Counted from the first letter of the stretch, positions 54,484 to 63,224 are shown. The stretch: DNA of 64,000 bases from Sphingomonas ginkgonis (GCF_003970925.1 NZ_RWJF01000001.1:552501-616500), one strand, 5' to 3'. The notes: generated by a model not told the origin, from the letters alone. Translations and numbers: made by a program.

Positions 54484-54504
54484 GTCAGCCCCTCTCTTGG
54501 GGTG

Positions 54505-54534
54505 AGATGTAGTGTTGCCCATGAGCAACACAAG
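54505..54534 (-). promoter_or_regulatory. Candidate sigma-32 promoter of clpB with internal palindrome
   Basis: On the minus strand CTTGTG (54534-54529) and CTACATCT (54512-54505) are 16 bases apart. This partly matches the heat-shock pattern CTTGAA...CCCCATNT, with the -10 agreeing at four informative bases. Between them lies a perfect inverted repeat, GTGTTGC-6-GCAACAC (54512-54531). Expected transcription start is near 54498. The palindrome could be an operator. Confidence 0.45.
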
Positions 54535-54546
54535 TGGGAGCAACCC

Positions 54547-55314
54547 CTATTTGGACGGGCTGCCTCCACCGCTTCCCGGAAGCGGCGCGAGCGGGTCACC
54601 CGGCACGGGCGCCGTCAGGGGGGCGGCGCCCGGCAGCACGGCCAGCGCGGGCGGCGCGACGTCGTTGGCGTGCGCCAGCTCCCAGCTCCGCGCGCAGGCC
54701 GTCGTGCCCTCGTCGTTGCGGCCCCAGGTGCGGAACTTGGTGCTGTCCACATGGAAGCGCATCTTGGTGTAGAAGCCCAGGCCAACGCCGTAGCGCTGTC
54801 CCGCGACCGCGTGGCTTGCGCACAGACGCTGCATCATCGCGCCGCGATTGATCGCCGCGAGCGGCACCAGGTCGACCGCCGAGAAGTGGAGGTGAGCGCT
54901 TTCCTTCGCCCCCAGCGCGCAGCGGTTGAGCGTCGCGTTGCGGTAGGCGGACACCGCCTCGACCTGCCCGACCGCGGGGACCACGTCGTCGCGGACGTAA
55001 CGCAGGGTCTGCACGATGTTCGGCCATTCGCCGGTGGGCGGAACCTCGAACGGCTGCGCGCCGCACTTGGTCCAGTCGGTGGCGGTCCGCAACAGCTGCC
55101 AGGTCGGCACGACATAGGCGACGCCAGCGCTGGTCAGATAGTTGTGGAAGGCCGTCACCGCCGGCATCCGGGTCGGGTCGGCGAAGACCCACGAGCGATA
55201 GCCGTTCGCGTCCTGCCCCGGCGTGATATAGTCGGCCGCCGGGTCCCACGCCGCCGGGGCGGGCAGGATCGGCGAGGCCTGAATCATCAGCAGCAGGGCG
55301 GCAACGGCACTCAT
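54547..55314 (-). CDS. Exported M15-like zinc peptidase (DD-carboxypeptidase-like)
   Basis: A 255-residue protein with a signal peptide (AALLLMIQASPILPAPA). The core has VSAYRNATLNRCALGAKES, SAHLHFSAVDLVP and MRFHVDSTKFRTWG. This matches the M15 pattern SGYR...N...G...SxHxxGxAxD plus a final HxD, so the zinc ligands should be His, Asp and His. Likely peptidoglycan peptide cleavage in the periplasm. A Pro/Gly/Ser-rich tail ends the protein. The ATG at 55314 gives the signal; the reading frame continues upstream without support. Confidence 0.8.
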   Translation of the reverse strand: MSAVAALLLMIQASPILPAPAAWDPAADYITPGQDANGYRSWVFADPTRMPAVTAFHNYLTSAGVAYVVPTWQLLRTATDWTKCGAQPFEVPPTGEWPNIVQTLRYVRDDVVPAVGQVEAVSAYRNATLNRCALGAKESAHLHFSAVDLVPLAAINRGAMMQRLCASHAVAGQRYGVGLGFYTKMRFHVDSTKFRTWGRNDEGTTACARSWELAHANDVAPPALAVLPGAAPLTAPVPGDPLAPLPGSGGGSPSK

Positions 55315-55377
55315 CCGGCGGAGTCTACTCCATATCCGGCGCTTGAAAAGGCGCCGCGGCCTTCCCAAACCAACAGC

Positions 55378-55692
55378 ATGTCTCAACCGATCCATGTCGA
55401 CCTGCCCCACACGCTGGGGCGCGAGGAAGCCAAGCGGCGCATCGCCGCCAACCTGCACAAGCTGCAGAACCACATCCCTGGCGGCGCGGAGGTCAGCAGC
55501 GACTGGGCCGGCGACCGGCTCGACATGACCATCGCGGCGATGGGCCAGGCGGTCGACGCGCAACTCGGGGTGGAAGATCGGTTCGTCCGGGTGAACATCG
55601 TCCTCCCCGGTCTGCTCGGCATGTTCGCCAAGCCGATCGAGGCGGCACTGCGCGCCAAGGGGAGCGATCTTCTGCTGGAGGACAAGCGCTGA
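55378..55692 (+). CDS. Polyhydroxyalkanoic acid system family protein
   Basis: A 104-residue protein of the PHA_gran_rgn family (TIGR02610/PF09650): HVDLPHTLGREEAKRRI at the start, a middle beta-strand pair around DWAGDRLDMTI and LPGLLGMFAKPIEAAL at the end. Often found with PHA genes, but no phaC/phaP is near. It is probably a single-gene unit, since the next gene starts 57 bases later with its own ribosome site. Confidence 0.85.
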   Translation: MSQPIHVDLPHTLGREEAKRRIAANLHKLQNHIPGGAEVSSDWAGDRLDMTIAAMGQAVDAQLGVEDRFVRVNIVLPGLLGMFAKPIEAALRAKGSDLLLEDKR

Positions 55693-55749
55693 GCTTGCAC
55701 TTGCGCTGATCGGGACTAGCCTCTCGGCTCGACCAAGAAGGAGAGGCCG

Positions 55750-57063
55750 ATGCGGCACGTCGCGGTGATCGGTTCGGGACCGGCGGGCTTCTATACCGCC
55801 GAGGCGCTCGTGAAGGCCTATGGCGCGGGCGCGCGGATCGACATTCTGGACCGGCTGCCGGTCCCCTACGGGCTGATCCGCTTCGGGGTCGCGCCAGACC
55901 ACCAGTCGATCAAGGCCGTAGCCAAGCGCTACGAGAAGGTCGCGCTGGAGAAGAGCGTGCGCTTCCTCGGCAACGTCCATCTGGGGGCCGACGTGTCGGT
56001 CGAGGAGCTGCTCCACTTCTACGATGCGGTGGTGCTGGCGACCGGCGCGCCCCATGACCGCCGCCTTGGTATCCCCGGCGACGACCTGCCGGGCGTGATC
56101 GGCTCGGCCGCCTTCGTCGGCTGGTACAACGGGCATCCGGACCACGCCGAGCTCAAGCCGCGGCTCGACGGGACCCATGCAGTGGTCGTCGGGAACGGCA
56201 ATGTCGCGCTGGATGTCGCCAGGATCCTCGCCAAGACGGAAGCGGAATTCGCCGGCTCCGACATCGTCGACCATGCGCTCGCCGCGCTGCGCAGGTCCTC
56301 GATCCGCAGAATCACCATTCTTGGTCGTCGCGGTCCCCACCAGATCGCGATGACCCCGAAGGAGCTGGGCGAGCTCGGCCATCTTGGCGAAGCGGTGCCG
56401 CTGGTGGAGCCGGGCGACCTGCCGCTGCCCGACAGCGATGGCCCGCTCGAGCCGGGCCAGCGCAAGTCGGTCGCCCTGCTTCGCGAATTCGCCGCGAACC
56501 CGCCGGACGGTTCCAAGCCGAAGACCATCGCCTTCGACTTCTTCGCCAAGCCGCTGGCGATCGAGGGGATTGGTCGGGCCGAACGGGTCCGGGTGGAGCG
56601 AACCGCGCTGAGCGCGGACGGGCAGGCCAACGGCACCGGCGAGACCTATGAGCTGGCCGCCGACCTTGTCGTCAGTTGCATCGGCTACCAGAGCCCGGCG
56701 ATCCCGGGCGTCCCCTACGACGACCGGCTTGGGCGCTTCCCCAACGACCATGGCCTGGTTGCCGAGCGGCTGTGGAGCGTCGGCTGGGCCCGCCGCGGCC
56801 CCACGGGCACGATCGGGACCAATCGCCCCGATGGGCAGGAGGTCGCCGAACAGATCGCCGCCGCCTTCCCGCCGGGTGGCGCTGCCAGCGGCCGCGAGGG
56901 CGGTGCGTCGCTGGATCGGCTGCTCGCCAGCCGCGGCTGCGACCCGCTGGTGTTCGCCGACTGGCAGAAGATCGAAGCGGCGGAAGCCGCCGCGGCGCGT
57001 TCGGGCAGCCCGCGCGAGAAGCTGGTCAGGGTCGAGGAGCTGCTCCGCGCCGGCGGCCGCTGA
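55750..57063 (+). CDS. Adrenodoxin-reductase-type ferredoxin-NADP+ reductase
   Basis: A 437-residue flavoprotein of the FprA/adrenodoxin reductase family. FAD site VIGSGPAGFYTAEAL at the start, then RLPVPYGLIRFGVAPDHQ, NADPH site VVGNGNVALDVARIL, LGRRGPHQIAMTPKEL and the late WARRGPTGTIGTNRPDG. It moves electrons between NADPH and ferredoxins, for instance for P450s or Fe-S assembly. AAGGAGAGG precedes the ATG. No ferredoxin gene is adjacent. Confidence 0.92.
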   Translation: MRHVAVIGSGPAGFYTAEALVKAYGAGARIDILDRLPVPYGLIRFGVAPDHQSIKAVAKRYEKVALEKSVRFLGNVHLGADVSVEELLHFYDAVVLATGAPHDRRLGIPGDDLPGVIGSAAFVGWYNGHPDHAELKPRLDGTHAVVVGNGNVALDVARILAKTEAEFAGSDIVDHALAALRRSSIRRITILGRRGPHQIAMTPKELGELGHLGEAVPLVEPGDLPLPDSDGPLEPGQRKSVALLREFAANPPDGSKPKTIAFDFFAKPLAIEGIGRAERVRVERTALSADGQANGTGETYELAADLVVSCIGYQSPAIPGVPYDDRLGRFPNDHGLVAERLWSVGWARRGPTGTIGTNRPDGQEVAEQIAAAFPPGGAASGREGGASLDRLLASRGCDPLVFADWQKIEAAEAAAARSGSPREKLVRVEELLRAGGR

Positions 57064-57165
57064 GCTCGCGAAAAGCGCTTCAGGACAGGGTTGCGCTCCG
57101 CCGCGCCCCCGCCTAAAGACCGCCCCGCCTTGGCTCTCGCGGCGCACGCCGCCGCGGGTTCCGGT

Positions 57166-57242
57166 CGGGGAGTAGCTCAGCCTGGTAGAGCACTGTCTTC
57201 GGGAGGCAGGGGCCGGAGGTTCGAATCCTCTCTCCCCGACCA
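57166..57242 (+). tRNA. tRNA-Pro (CGG)
   Basis: A 77-base cloverleaf. Acceptor CGGGGAG (57166-57172) pairs with CTCCCCG (57232-57238), A discriminator, CCA encoded at 57240-57242. The anticodon stem CTGTC/GGCAG frames the loop TTCGGGA with anticodon CGG. The T-loop is GTTCGAATC. Confidence 0.97.
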
Positions 57243-57275
57243 TTTTCTTGAGCGCGTCACGCTCCGCGCGGCGGC

Positions 57276-58766
57276 CTAGCCGGCCGGCGGGTGCTTTTGC
57301 CCTTCCGACATTTTCAAGACCGCCTGCCATGCCGCGAGGCGTGTCGCTCGGGCCTGATCGTCGGGGCGGGGATCGAAGCGGCGGGTTGGCGGGAGCATGG
57401 CGCGGGCTTCGTCGAGCGAGGTGTAGAGGCCGGCGCCGACCGCTGCGAGCATCGCGGCACCGCGAGCGGTGGTTTCCACGTCGTCGGGTCGGGTTGCGGG
57501 AAGGTTCAGCATCGCGGCGAGGTCCTCGGCGAGCCAGTTGTTGGCGCTCATGCCGCCGTCGAGCCGGATCTCATCCCATGCCGCGCCGGTCCTGGCGAAG
57601 GCGTCGGCGAGGTCGACGCACTGGTGCGTGATGGCCTCCAGCGCGGCTCGAACCAAATGGGCGCGGGTCGAGGCGAAGGTTAGTCCGGCGAAGACGGCGG
57701 TCGCCGCGGGGCGCCAGTAGGGCGCGCCAAGACCGGCGAGCGCCGGCAGCAGGGTAACGCCGCCGCTGTCCTCGACCGACCGCGCCAGGGCTTCGCTTTC
57801 GCCAGCGGTACCGAGCAGGCCAAGATTGTCGCGCAGCCACTTGATCAGGCTTCCCGCGACGAAGATCGATCCTTCCAGCGCGAAGCGGCGGTCGCCGCCG
57901 ATGTCGGTCAGGATCGTGCCGAGCAGCCTGCCGGGATCGGTGGGCCGCGAAGAGCCCAGGCTGGTGAGCGCGAAGGCGCCGGTTCCGAGCGTCAGCTTGG
58001 TCTGCCCGGGCGCGTTGCAGCCCTGGCCGACGGTGGCGGACTGCTGGTCGCCGATCATCGCGGTGATCGGGATGGCCTGCCCGAACCAGCGCCTGTCGGT
58101 GAGGCCGATGTGCTCGGTGTTGCCGACGATGGCCGGGAGCGATGCGCGCGGAACGGCGAGGAGGTCGCACAGCGCATCGTCCCAGTCTCGCCCGTCGAGG
58201 TCGAGCAGCATGGTCCGGCTGGCGTTGCTGGCATCGCTGACATGGGTGCCGCCGGTCAGCTTCCAGGCGAGCCAGCTGTCGACCGTTCCGAGCGCCAGCC
58301 ACTCCCCGGCCGCGGCGACGTCCGGTCGAGCGGCGAGCCAGGCCATCTTGGTGCCGGAGAAATAGGGATCGAGTAGCAAGCCGGTGCGCGCCTGCACCCA
58401 AGGCTCGTGACCGGCCTCCCTGAGAGCGGCGCAACGGTCGGCGGTGCGGCGATCCTGCCAGACGATCGCGCGGTGCAACGGGCGACCGGTCCGGCGATCC
58501 CAGGCAACGACCGTCTCGCGCTGGTTGGTGATGCCGATCGCGGCAATGCCGCCCGCGCCGCCGGCCTGCTCGACCATCGCCCGGCCGCAGGCAAGCGTGG
58601 CTTGCCAGATCTCCTCGGCGTCATGCTCGACGAGGCCGGGCGCCGGGTAGTGCTGGCTGATCGGGAGCGCGCGCGAGCCGAGCACCGCGCCGTCGAGCCG
58701 ATAGAGGATGGCCCGGGTCGAGCTGGTGCCCTCGTCGAGCACGAGGATCAGCGGATCGTCGCTCAT
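57276..58766 (-). CDS. glpK: Glycerol kinase
   Basis: A 496-residue FGGY kinase that phosphorylates glycerol to glycerol 3-phosphate. Signatures: LVLDEGTSSTRAILY at the N-terminus, IGITNQRETVVAWDRRTG, IVWQDRRT, GDQQSATVGQGCNAPGQ and the C-terminal DGGMSANNWLAEDLA. The ATG at 58766 is chosen; a further in-frame ATG lies upstream (MAEARPRAM). No glpF, glpD or regulator is in the neighbourhood, so regulation is not visible. Confidence 0.95.
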   Translation of the reverse strand: MSDDPLILVLDEGTSSTRAILYRLDGAVLGSRALPISQHYPAPGLVEHDAEEIWQATLACGRAMVEQAGGAGGIAAIGITNQRETVVAWDRRTGRPLHRAIVWQDRRTADRCAALREAGHEPWVQARTGLLLDPYFSGTKMAWLAARPDVAAAGEWLALGTVDSWLAWKLTGGTHVSDASNASRTMLLDLDGRDWDDALCDLLAVPRASLPAIVGNTEHIGLTDRRWFGQAIPITAMIGDQQSATVGQGCNAPGQTKLTLGTGAFALTSLGSSRPTDPGRLLGTILTDIGGDRRFALEGSIFVAGSLIKWLRDNLGLLGTAGESEALARSVEDSGGVTLLPALAGLGAPYWRPAATAVFAGLTFASTRAHLVRAALEAITHQCVDLADAFARTGAAWDEIRLDGGMSANNWLAEDLAAMLNLPATRPDDVETTARGAAMLAAVGAGLYTSLDEARAMLPPTRRFDPRPDDQARATRLAAWQAVLKMSEGQKHPPAG

Positions 58767-58809
58767 GGCGCGAGGCCGCGCTTCCGCCATCGCCGGTCGC
58801 GGAGGGCGT

Positions 58810-59370
58810 TCACAACCGCCCGGCGACCCGGGCGACCTGGCGGCCGACCAAGTCCAGCTGGTCGAGCACCGCCGGATCGAGGCAGCCGCCGCCAGCGGTG
58901 AACGTGTCGGGTCCGACCTTGAGCGCGGCGCCGAACGGCGTCGGCCAGCCCCGCAGGGCATGCGCGATGGTGCGTAGCGTCGTCATCCCGCTGTTCGCCG
59001 CCTGGTGCCCGAAAGCGGTGACGATCAGGCCGACGGGGCGCCCGTGAAGATAGGGGCGGCGATCGGCCGCGAGCTCCTCGAGATAGTCGATCGCGTTCTT
59101 GACGAGGCCGGAAACGGTGCCGTGATAGCCGGGGCTGGCGAGCAGCACGCCGTCGGCGTCGCGGATCGCGGCGATCAGCTCGGCGCCGTCGCTGGCCGAC
59201 CAGTGCGGCCCCCGATAGTGGGGGAGCGCCGCCATGTAGGCGCCATCGAACGTGCTCACCTCGGCGCCCTCGTCGCGCGCGGCGGCGGCGGCGGCGGCGA
59301 GCGCGAGTTCGGTGCTGCTGCCGGGCCGGATCGTTCCGCCGATGGCCACGATCCTGGGTGCCTTGCTCAT
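58810..59370 (-). CDS. NADPH-dependent FMN reductase family protein
   Basis: A 186-residue flavodoxin-like protein: IVAIGGTIRPGSSTELAL binds the FMN phosphate, LLASPGYHGTVSGLVKNAIDYLEEL is the family signature, and VTAFGHQAANSGMTTLR follows. It reduces FMN or quinones with NADPH. Flavin reductases can supply reduced FADH2 to flavin halogenases, but the halogenase genes are 50 kb away, so that link is only a possibility. Confidence 0.9.
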   Translation of the reverse strand: MSKAPRIVAIGGTIRPGSSTELALAAAAAAARDEGAEVSTFDGAYMAALPHYRGPHWSASDGAELIAAIRDADGVLLASPGYHGTVSGLVKNAIDYLEELAADRRPYLHGRPVGLIVTAFGHQAANSGMTTLRTIAHALRGWPTPFGAALKVGPDTFTAGGGCLDPAVLDQLDLVGRQVARVAGRL

Positions 59371-59616
59371 CCTTCGCTTATCTCCACTCGCATCTTGGGC
59401 CGCCGCGTCGCGCCGAACCCGCCTGCCGGAATCGGCCGAGCGGACGGGCACGCTGCTGTCCTTGCTCAATCGGGCGCTCGTTTCCAGTCCGCCGGGCCTG
59501 TCGCCGGCCGTTGCGGACGGATCGTCGCTTGCGCTTCGCAGGACGCAGCGGCAGGCACCGCGGCTCTTGCCCGGGCCAAGCGCGCCTCGCGAGCCGGCCT
59601 GCCTCGAGGAGATGTG
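59371..59616. promoter_or_regulatory. Divergent intergenic region
   Basis: 246 bases between the FMN reductase and aldo/keto reductase starts. It should hold both promoters. Open frames cross it but they are extensions of shadow frames. I see no strong hairpin or named operator. Confidence 0.4.
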
Positions 59617-60522
59617 ATGAGCGACCTGCCCTTTCCGCCAGCCACCCTGCCGCTCGGACCGGGCGGGCCGCCGGTCTCGCCCCTGGCGTGGGGCATGTGG
59701 CGCCTGGCGGGCTCGCGCGAGGAAGCGGCGGTGCTGGTCCATGCCGCGCTCGATGCCGGGCTGACCTTGCTCGACACCGCCGACATCTACGGCTTCGACG
59801 GACGGGACGGCTTCGGCAACGCGGAGGTGCTGCTCGGCGAGGTGCTCGCCGCCGATCCCGGGCTGCGGACGCGCATGGTGCTCGCGACCAAGGGCGGCAT
59901 CCGGCCGCCGCTGCCCTACGACCAGAGCGGCGCCTACCTCGCCAGGGCGATAGACGCGTCGCTCCGGCGCCTGCGGGTCGAGCGCATCGATCTCTACCAG
60001 ATCCACCGTCCCGACATCCTGGCGCACCCGCAGGAGGTCGCCCGTACGCTGGAGGAGGCGGTCGCGGCGGGGAAGATCGACCGACTCGGCGTCTCGAACT
60101 TCACGCCGGCGCAGATCGAGACGCTGAAGCACTTCCTCACGGTCCCGCTCGCCACGACCCAGCCGGAGATCTCGCCGCTGCGCATCGATTGTTTCGAAAA
60201 TGGCGAGTTGGATCAGGCGCTCCGGCTCGGGCTTCGGCCGCTGGCCTGGTCGCCGCTTGGCGGCGGGCGGCTGATCGATCCCGAGGACGAGCGCGACCGC
60301 GCGGTGGCCGCTGCGTTGGACGAGGTCGCGCAGGCGCACGGCGTCGCCCGCAGCGTGGCGGCGCTCAGCTGGCTGATGGCACATCCGGCCGGAATCATCC
60401 CCATCGTCGGATCTCAGAAAGCCGAGCGGATCCGCGAAGCGGCGGAGGCGCTGCGCGTGCGCTGGACTCGCGAGCAATGGTACGCGGTGCTGGTCGCAGC
60501 GCGCGGAGAGAAGCTGCCGTAG
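59617..60522 (+). CDS. Aldo/keto reductase family oxidoreductase
   Basis: A 301-residue (beta/alpha)8 NADPH oxidoreductase. The catalytic tetrad is visible: Asp and Tyr in LLDTADIYG, Lys in VLATKGG and His in LYQIHRPD. The NADPH-binding end IIPIVGSQKAERIREA is typical of YdhF/YcsN-like members. AGGAG at 59607-59611 supports the ATG at 59617. The substrate is unknown. It lies divergent from the FMN reductase gene. Confidence 0.92.
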   Translation: MSDLPFPPATLPLGPGGPPVSPLAWGMWRLAGSREEAAVLVHAALDAGLTLLDTADIYGFDGRDGFGNAEVLLGEVLAADPGLRTRMVLATKGGIRPPLPYDQSGAYLARAIDASLRRLRVERIDLYQIHRPDILAHPQEVARTLEEAVAAGKIDRLGVSNFTPAQIETLKHFLTVPLATTQPEISPLRIDCFENGELDQALRLGLRPLAWSPLGGGRLIDPEDERDRAVAAALDEVAQAHGVARSVAALSWLMAHPAGIIPIVGSQKAERIREAAEALRVRWTREQWYAVLVAARGEKLP

Positions 60523-60567
60523 CGGCGGCCGGGTGCGGGCGCTGTGCGTGACAAGTCAGCCACTTTC

Positions 60568-60593
60568 GGAACCGGAACGACTATCCGGCGGTT
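60568..60593 (+). promoter_or_regulatory. Candidate EcfG (general stress) promoter
   Basis: GGAAC (60568-60572) is followed after 17 bases by GGTT (60590-60593), close to the alphaproteobacterial EcfG pattern GGAAC-N16/17-CGTT, with one mismatch in the -10. A glycine-zipper lipoprotein downstream is a plausible stress gene. The leader would be about 100 bases. Confidence 0.3.
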
Positions 60594-60703
60594 TGATCGG
60601 GCGAGCCGCTGCCGCTTTGCGACGGGCTCGAACGACCATCGAAGGGCGTCGAGAAGGGCTGACGCGACAGCTTCTTGAACGCTCACCCTTGAGGAGGGCT
60701 GTC

Positions 60704-61141
60704 ATGAAGAAACTTGCGCTGCTTGCCATCTCCGCCGCCGCGGCCGCCGTCAGCGGTTGCGCCTACGACACGTACGGGCCGAACGACGGCGGCTGGGGCT
60801 ACTATGATCGTGGCTACTACACGCAGTACGGAAGCTACGACTATGATCGTCCCGATCCGCGCTACAACGGCTATTACGCTGACCGTTACTACCGCGAGGA
60901 TCCCCGCTACCGCGAGCGTCAGCTGAGCTACGACGACCGCGTCTATGTCGGCAACGACGGCCGCTACTACTGCCGCCGCTCTGACGGCACGACCGGGCTG
61001 ATCGTCGGCGGGATCGCCGGCGGTGCGCTGGGCTCGATCATCGCGCCGGGCGGTGCGAAGCCGCTGGGCGCGGTGCTCGGCGCGATCGCCGGCGGCGCCG
61101 TCGGCACCTCGGCCGACCGCAACCGCGTGACCTGCCGCTAA
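60704..61141 (+). CDS. Glycine-zipper lipoprotein
   Basis: A 145-residue outer-membrane-type lipoprotein. The signal ends in the lipobox AVSGC with Cys19. The mature part opens with a Tyr/Asp/Arg/Gly-rich low-complexity stretch of about 65 residues, has a short Cys-containing DGRYYCRRSDG segment, and ends in a two-helix glycine zipper (GLIVGGIAGGALGSIIAPGG, then GAVLGAIAGGAVGTSAD). This resembles 17-kDa surface antigen/RcnB-like envelope proteins. GAGGAGG precedes the ATG. Confidence 0.88.
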   Translation: MKKLALLAISAAAAAVSGCAYDTYGPNDGGWGYYDRGYYTQYGSYDYDRPDPRYNGYYADRYYREDPRYRERQLSYDDRVYVGNDGRYYCRRSDGTTGLIVGGIAGGALGSIIAPGGAKPLGAVLGAIAGGAVGTSADRNRVTCR

Positions 61142-61147
61142 CCGGCT

Positions 61148-61173
61148 GGGCGCCGCTCCCGGGAGCGGCGCCC
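61148..61173. terminator. Perfect 26-base palindrome after the lipoprotein gene
   Basis: 61148-61173 is a perfect inverted repeat with 13-base arms, GGGCGCCGCTCCC and its complement, beginning six bases after the stop. It would form a strong hairpin, but no T-run follows. Likely an mRNA end or Rho-dependent termination aid. Confidence 0.5.
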
Positions 61174-61276
61174 GACTGGCCACCATTGCTGTGGCCGAAT
61201 TGCAGCGCCCCGCGAAATTGATCGGTGGTTATTAACTGCAATTGAATCTTAGGTTTTTCCCGCTCAACTTGCGCGG

Positions 61277-61759
61277 GTGAACCCTGTTTCCGAGCATGAA
61301 ACCAAGCTGGTCGCCGCCCTCGCCTGGCGGGCGACCTGCCTTCGCCTGTTCGTCGAGCTGGAGCAGCTCGTCGACGAGGCGCTGAACGCGCTGACCCCGG
61401 CTCGCCAGCGCCGGCGCCGGCTCGGCAACCGCGAGCTGCGCGCGCGCTTCGCGCTGCTCCAGGAGCGGGTCGCCACGCGCCCGTTGACCGTCTACGTCCG
61501 CTCCGCCCGCAACGCGCTCGCCGCGCTCGAGCCGCTGCTCGACTGGCGCGGGCAGCTTCTCTACGGCGAGGCGTCGGTCTGGCACGGCCGCAAGGGCCAG
61601 TGGCTGATCACCATTCACATCGAGGCCGCGAACGACGGCAGTCCGGTACGCTGGCACGCCATCCCCTTTGACGAGGCCGAGCGGCTCGAGGCCGAACTCG
61701 GCGACGGGGTCGAGCGGCTGCGCCGACGCCTCGCCTCGCTCGACGAGCTCGCCGCCTAG
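61277..61759 (+). CDS. Hypothetical helical protein, 160 residues
   Basis: A cytoplasmic protein of unknown family. It is rich in Leu, Ala, Arg and Glu with long helices (LFVELEQLVDEALNAL, LRARFALLQERV) and one beta-rich middle segment (GQWLITIHIEAAN). The GTG at 61277 lacks a clear ribosome site, so the start is uncertain. It ends with a four-base overlap against the convergent aldolase-family gene. Confidence 0.6.
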   Translation: MNPVSEHETKLVAALAWRATCLRLFVELEQLVDEALNALTPARQRRRRLGNRELRARFALLQERVATRPLTVYVRSARNALAALEPLLDWRGQLLYGEASVWHGRKGQWLITIHIEAANDGSPVRWHAIPFDEAERLEAELGDGVERLRRRLASLDELAA

Positions 61760-62571
61760 CTCGCGAACGCGGGGTCGAGCCGGTACGCCTTGCGCAGCAG
61801 CGCGGGCCAGGCGAGATAGTTGGCGGCGACCTTGAGGCCGGTCGCGCCCTGCTGCGCGGTGATCTCCGGCGAGCCCTGCGGGGGGCGGTTGAGCCGGTCG
61901 CCGGCGGACAGCGCCAGCACCTGCGCCTCGCAGGCCCGCTCGAGGAAATAGATCTTGATGAAGGCTTCGCCGATCGTCTCGCCGACGCTGAGCGTGCCAT
62001 GGTTGCGCAGCAGCATGACGCCATGACTGCCGAGATCGGCGACCAGCCGCTCGCGCTCGTCGAGGTCGACCGCCACGCCCTCATAGTCATGGAAGGCGAG
62101 ATCGCCGCCGACCAGCATCGCGGTCTGGGTCAGCGGCAACAGCCCCTCTTCGTGCGCGGCGACCGCCTGGCCGTGCGGCGTGTGGAGGTGGATGACCGCC
62201 TGCGCATCCTCGCGCGCCATGTGGATCGCGGAGTGGATGGTGAAGCCGGCGGGATTGGTGATGAAGGGCGTCGGATCGACCGGATTGCCGTTGGTGTCGA
62301 CCTTGACCAGCGAGCTGGCAGTCACTTCCTCGAACATGAGGTTGTAGGGGTTGAGCAGGAAGTGGTGCTCGGGCCCGGGGATGCGCACCGACATGTGGGT
62401 GAAGATGAGATCGTCCCAGCCGTAGTGGGCGATCAGCCGGTAGGCGGCGGCGAGATCGACGCGGAGCTTCCACTCCTCCTCGCCGACCTTCCCCTCCAGG
62501 CTCGGGATCTCGACCTCGCCGGGCGTGGCGAGGCGCTCCATCCCGCGGTTGATGTTGTCGACACGGTTCAT
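61756..62571 (-). CDS. Class II aldolase/adducin family protein
   Basis: A 271-residue zinc enzyme of the fuculose-1-phosphate aldolase/adducin head family. The motifs are YGWDDLIFTHMSVRIPG, the metal site VIHLHTPHGQAVAA and LLRNHGTLSVGETI. Members include aldolases, epimerases and decarboxylases; no substrate can be assigned. The ATG at 62571 overlaps the maiA stop, so it is co-translated with maleylacetoacetate isomerase, suggesting a catabolic role. Confidence 0.88.
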   Translation of the reverse strand: MNRVDNINRGMERLATPGEVEIPSLEGKVGEEEWKLRVDLAAAYRLIAHYGWDDLIFTHMSVRIPGPEHHFLLNPYNLMFEEVTASSLVKVDTNGNPVDPTPFITNPAGFTIHSAIHMAREDAQAVIHLHTPHGQAVAAHEEGLLPLTQTAMLVGGDLAFHDYEGVAVDLDERERLVADLGSHGVMLLRNHGTLSVGETIGEAFIKIYFLERACEAQVLALSAGDRLNRPPQGSPEITAQQGATGLKVAANYLAWPALLRKAYRLDPAFAS

Positions 62572-63224
62572 GCCATCTTCTCCTTGGCCCCAATCTCTCG
62601 GGCAACGTCGGGGTGGGCGGCGGCGACGGCGGGCAGGGCGAGGCAGCTCGCCTCGACCCGCGCCAGCGTCGGATAGGGAGCGAGCGGCACGTCGAAGCGC
62701 CGCGCATTGTAGAGCTGGGGCACGAGGCAGATGTCGGCGAAGCCGATCTCGTCGCCGGCGAGGAAGCGGCCGGCACCCGGCGCCGCCATCGCTTCCAGCG
62801 CGGCGAGCCCTTCGCGCACCCAGTGGCGATACCATTCGTCGGCGGCTTCCTGCGACTGGCCCAGCTCCCCCTTGAGATGCCGCAGCACGCGCAGATTGTT
62901 GAGCGGGTGGATGTCGCAAGCGACCACCAGCGCCATCGCCAGCACATGGCTGCGCGCCGCCGGGTCCTTGGGGACGAACGGCGGCTGCTCGTGGCGGGCG
63001 TCGAGATAGTCCATGATCGCCAGGCTTTGGACGAGGCGGTGGCCGTCGATCTCGAGCATCGGGACGAGGCCCTGCGGGTTCTCGGCGCGCCACGCCTCCG
63101 ATCGCTGGTCGCCGGCGGCGAGGTCGACGACATGGGTGTCGAAGTCGACGCCCTTGAGGTGCAGGGCGATGCGGACGCGATAGCAGGCGGAGGAGCGCCA
63201 GTAATCGTGGAGCAGCGGTTTCAT
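62568..63224 (-). CDS. maiA: Maleylacetoacetate isomerase (zeta-class GST)
   Basis: A 218-residue zeta GST that isomerises maleylacetoacetate to fumarylacetoacetate using glutathione, in tyrosine/phenylalanine breakdown. The zeta signature SSACYRVRIALHLKG is present, with NPQGLVPMLEIDG and QSLAIMDYLD. Upstream and downstream homogentisate-pathway genes are not visible in this window. The ATG at 63224 gives the canonical N-terminus. Related GST folds could have another substrate. Confidence 0.88.
   Translation of the reverse strand: MKPLLHDYWRSSACYRVRIALHLKGVDFDTHVVDLAAGDQRSEAWRAENPQGLVPMLEIDGHRLVQSLAIMDYLDARHEQPPFVPKDPAARSHVLAMALVVACDIHPLNNLRVLRHLKGELGQSQEAADEWYRHWVREGLAALEAMAAPGAGRFLAGDEIGFADICLVPQLYNARRFDVPLAPYPTLARVEASCLALPAVAAAHPDVAREIGAKEKMA

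Noticed and set aside
53392-55377. Long plus-strand extension upstream of the PHA-system protein
   Set aside because: The upstream part is antisense to clpB and the M15-like gene. Only the last 104 codons match a family.
55315-57330. N-terminal extension of the M15-like peptidase across the ferredoxin reductase gene
   Set aside because: The extension runs antisense to a well-supported gene and tRNA-Pro. The signal peptide begins at 55314.
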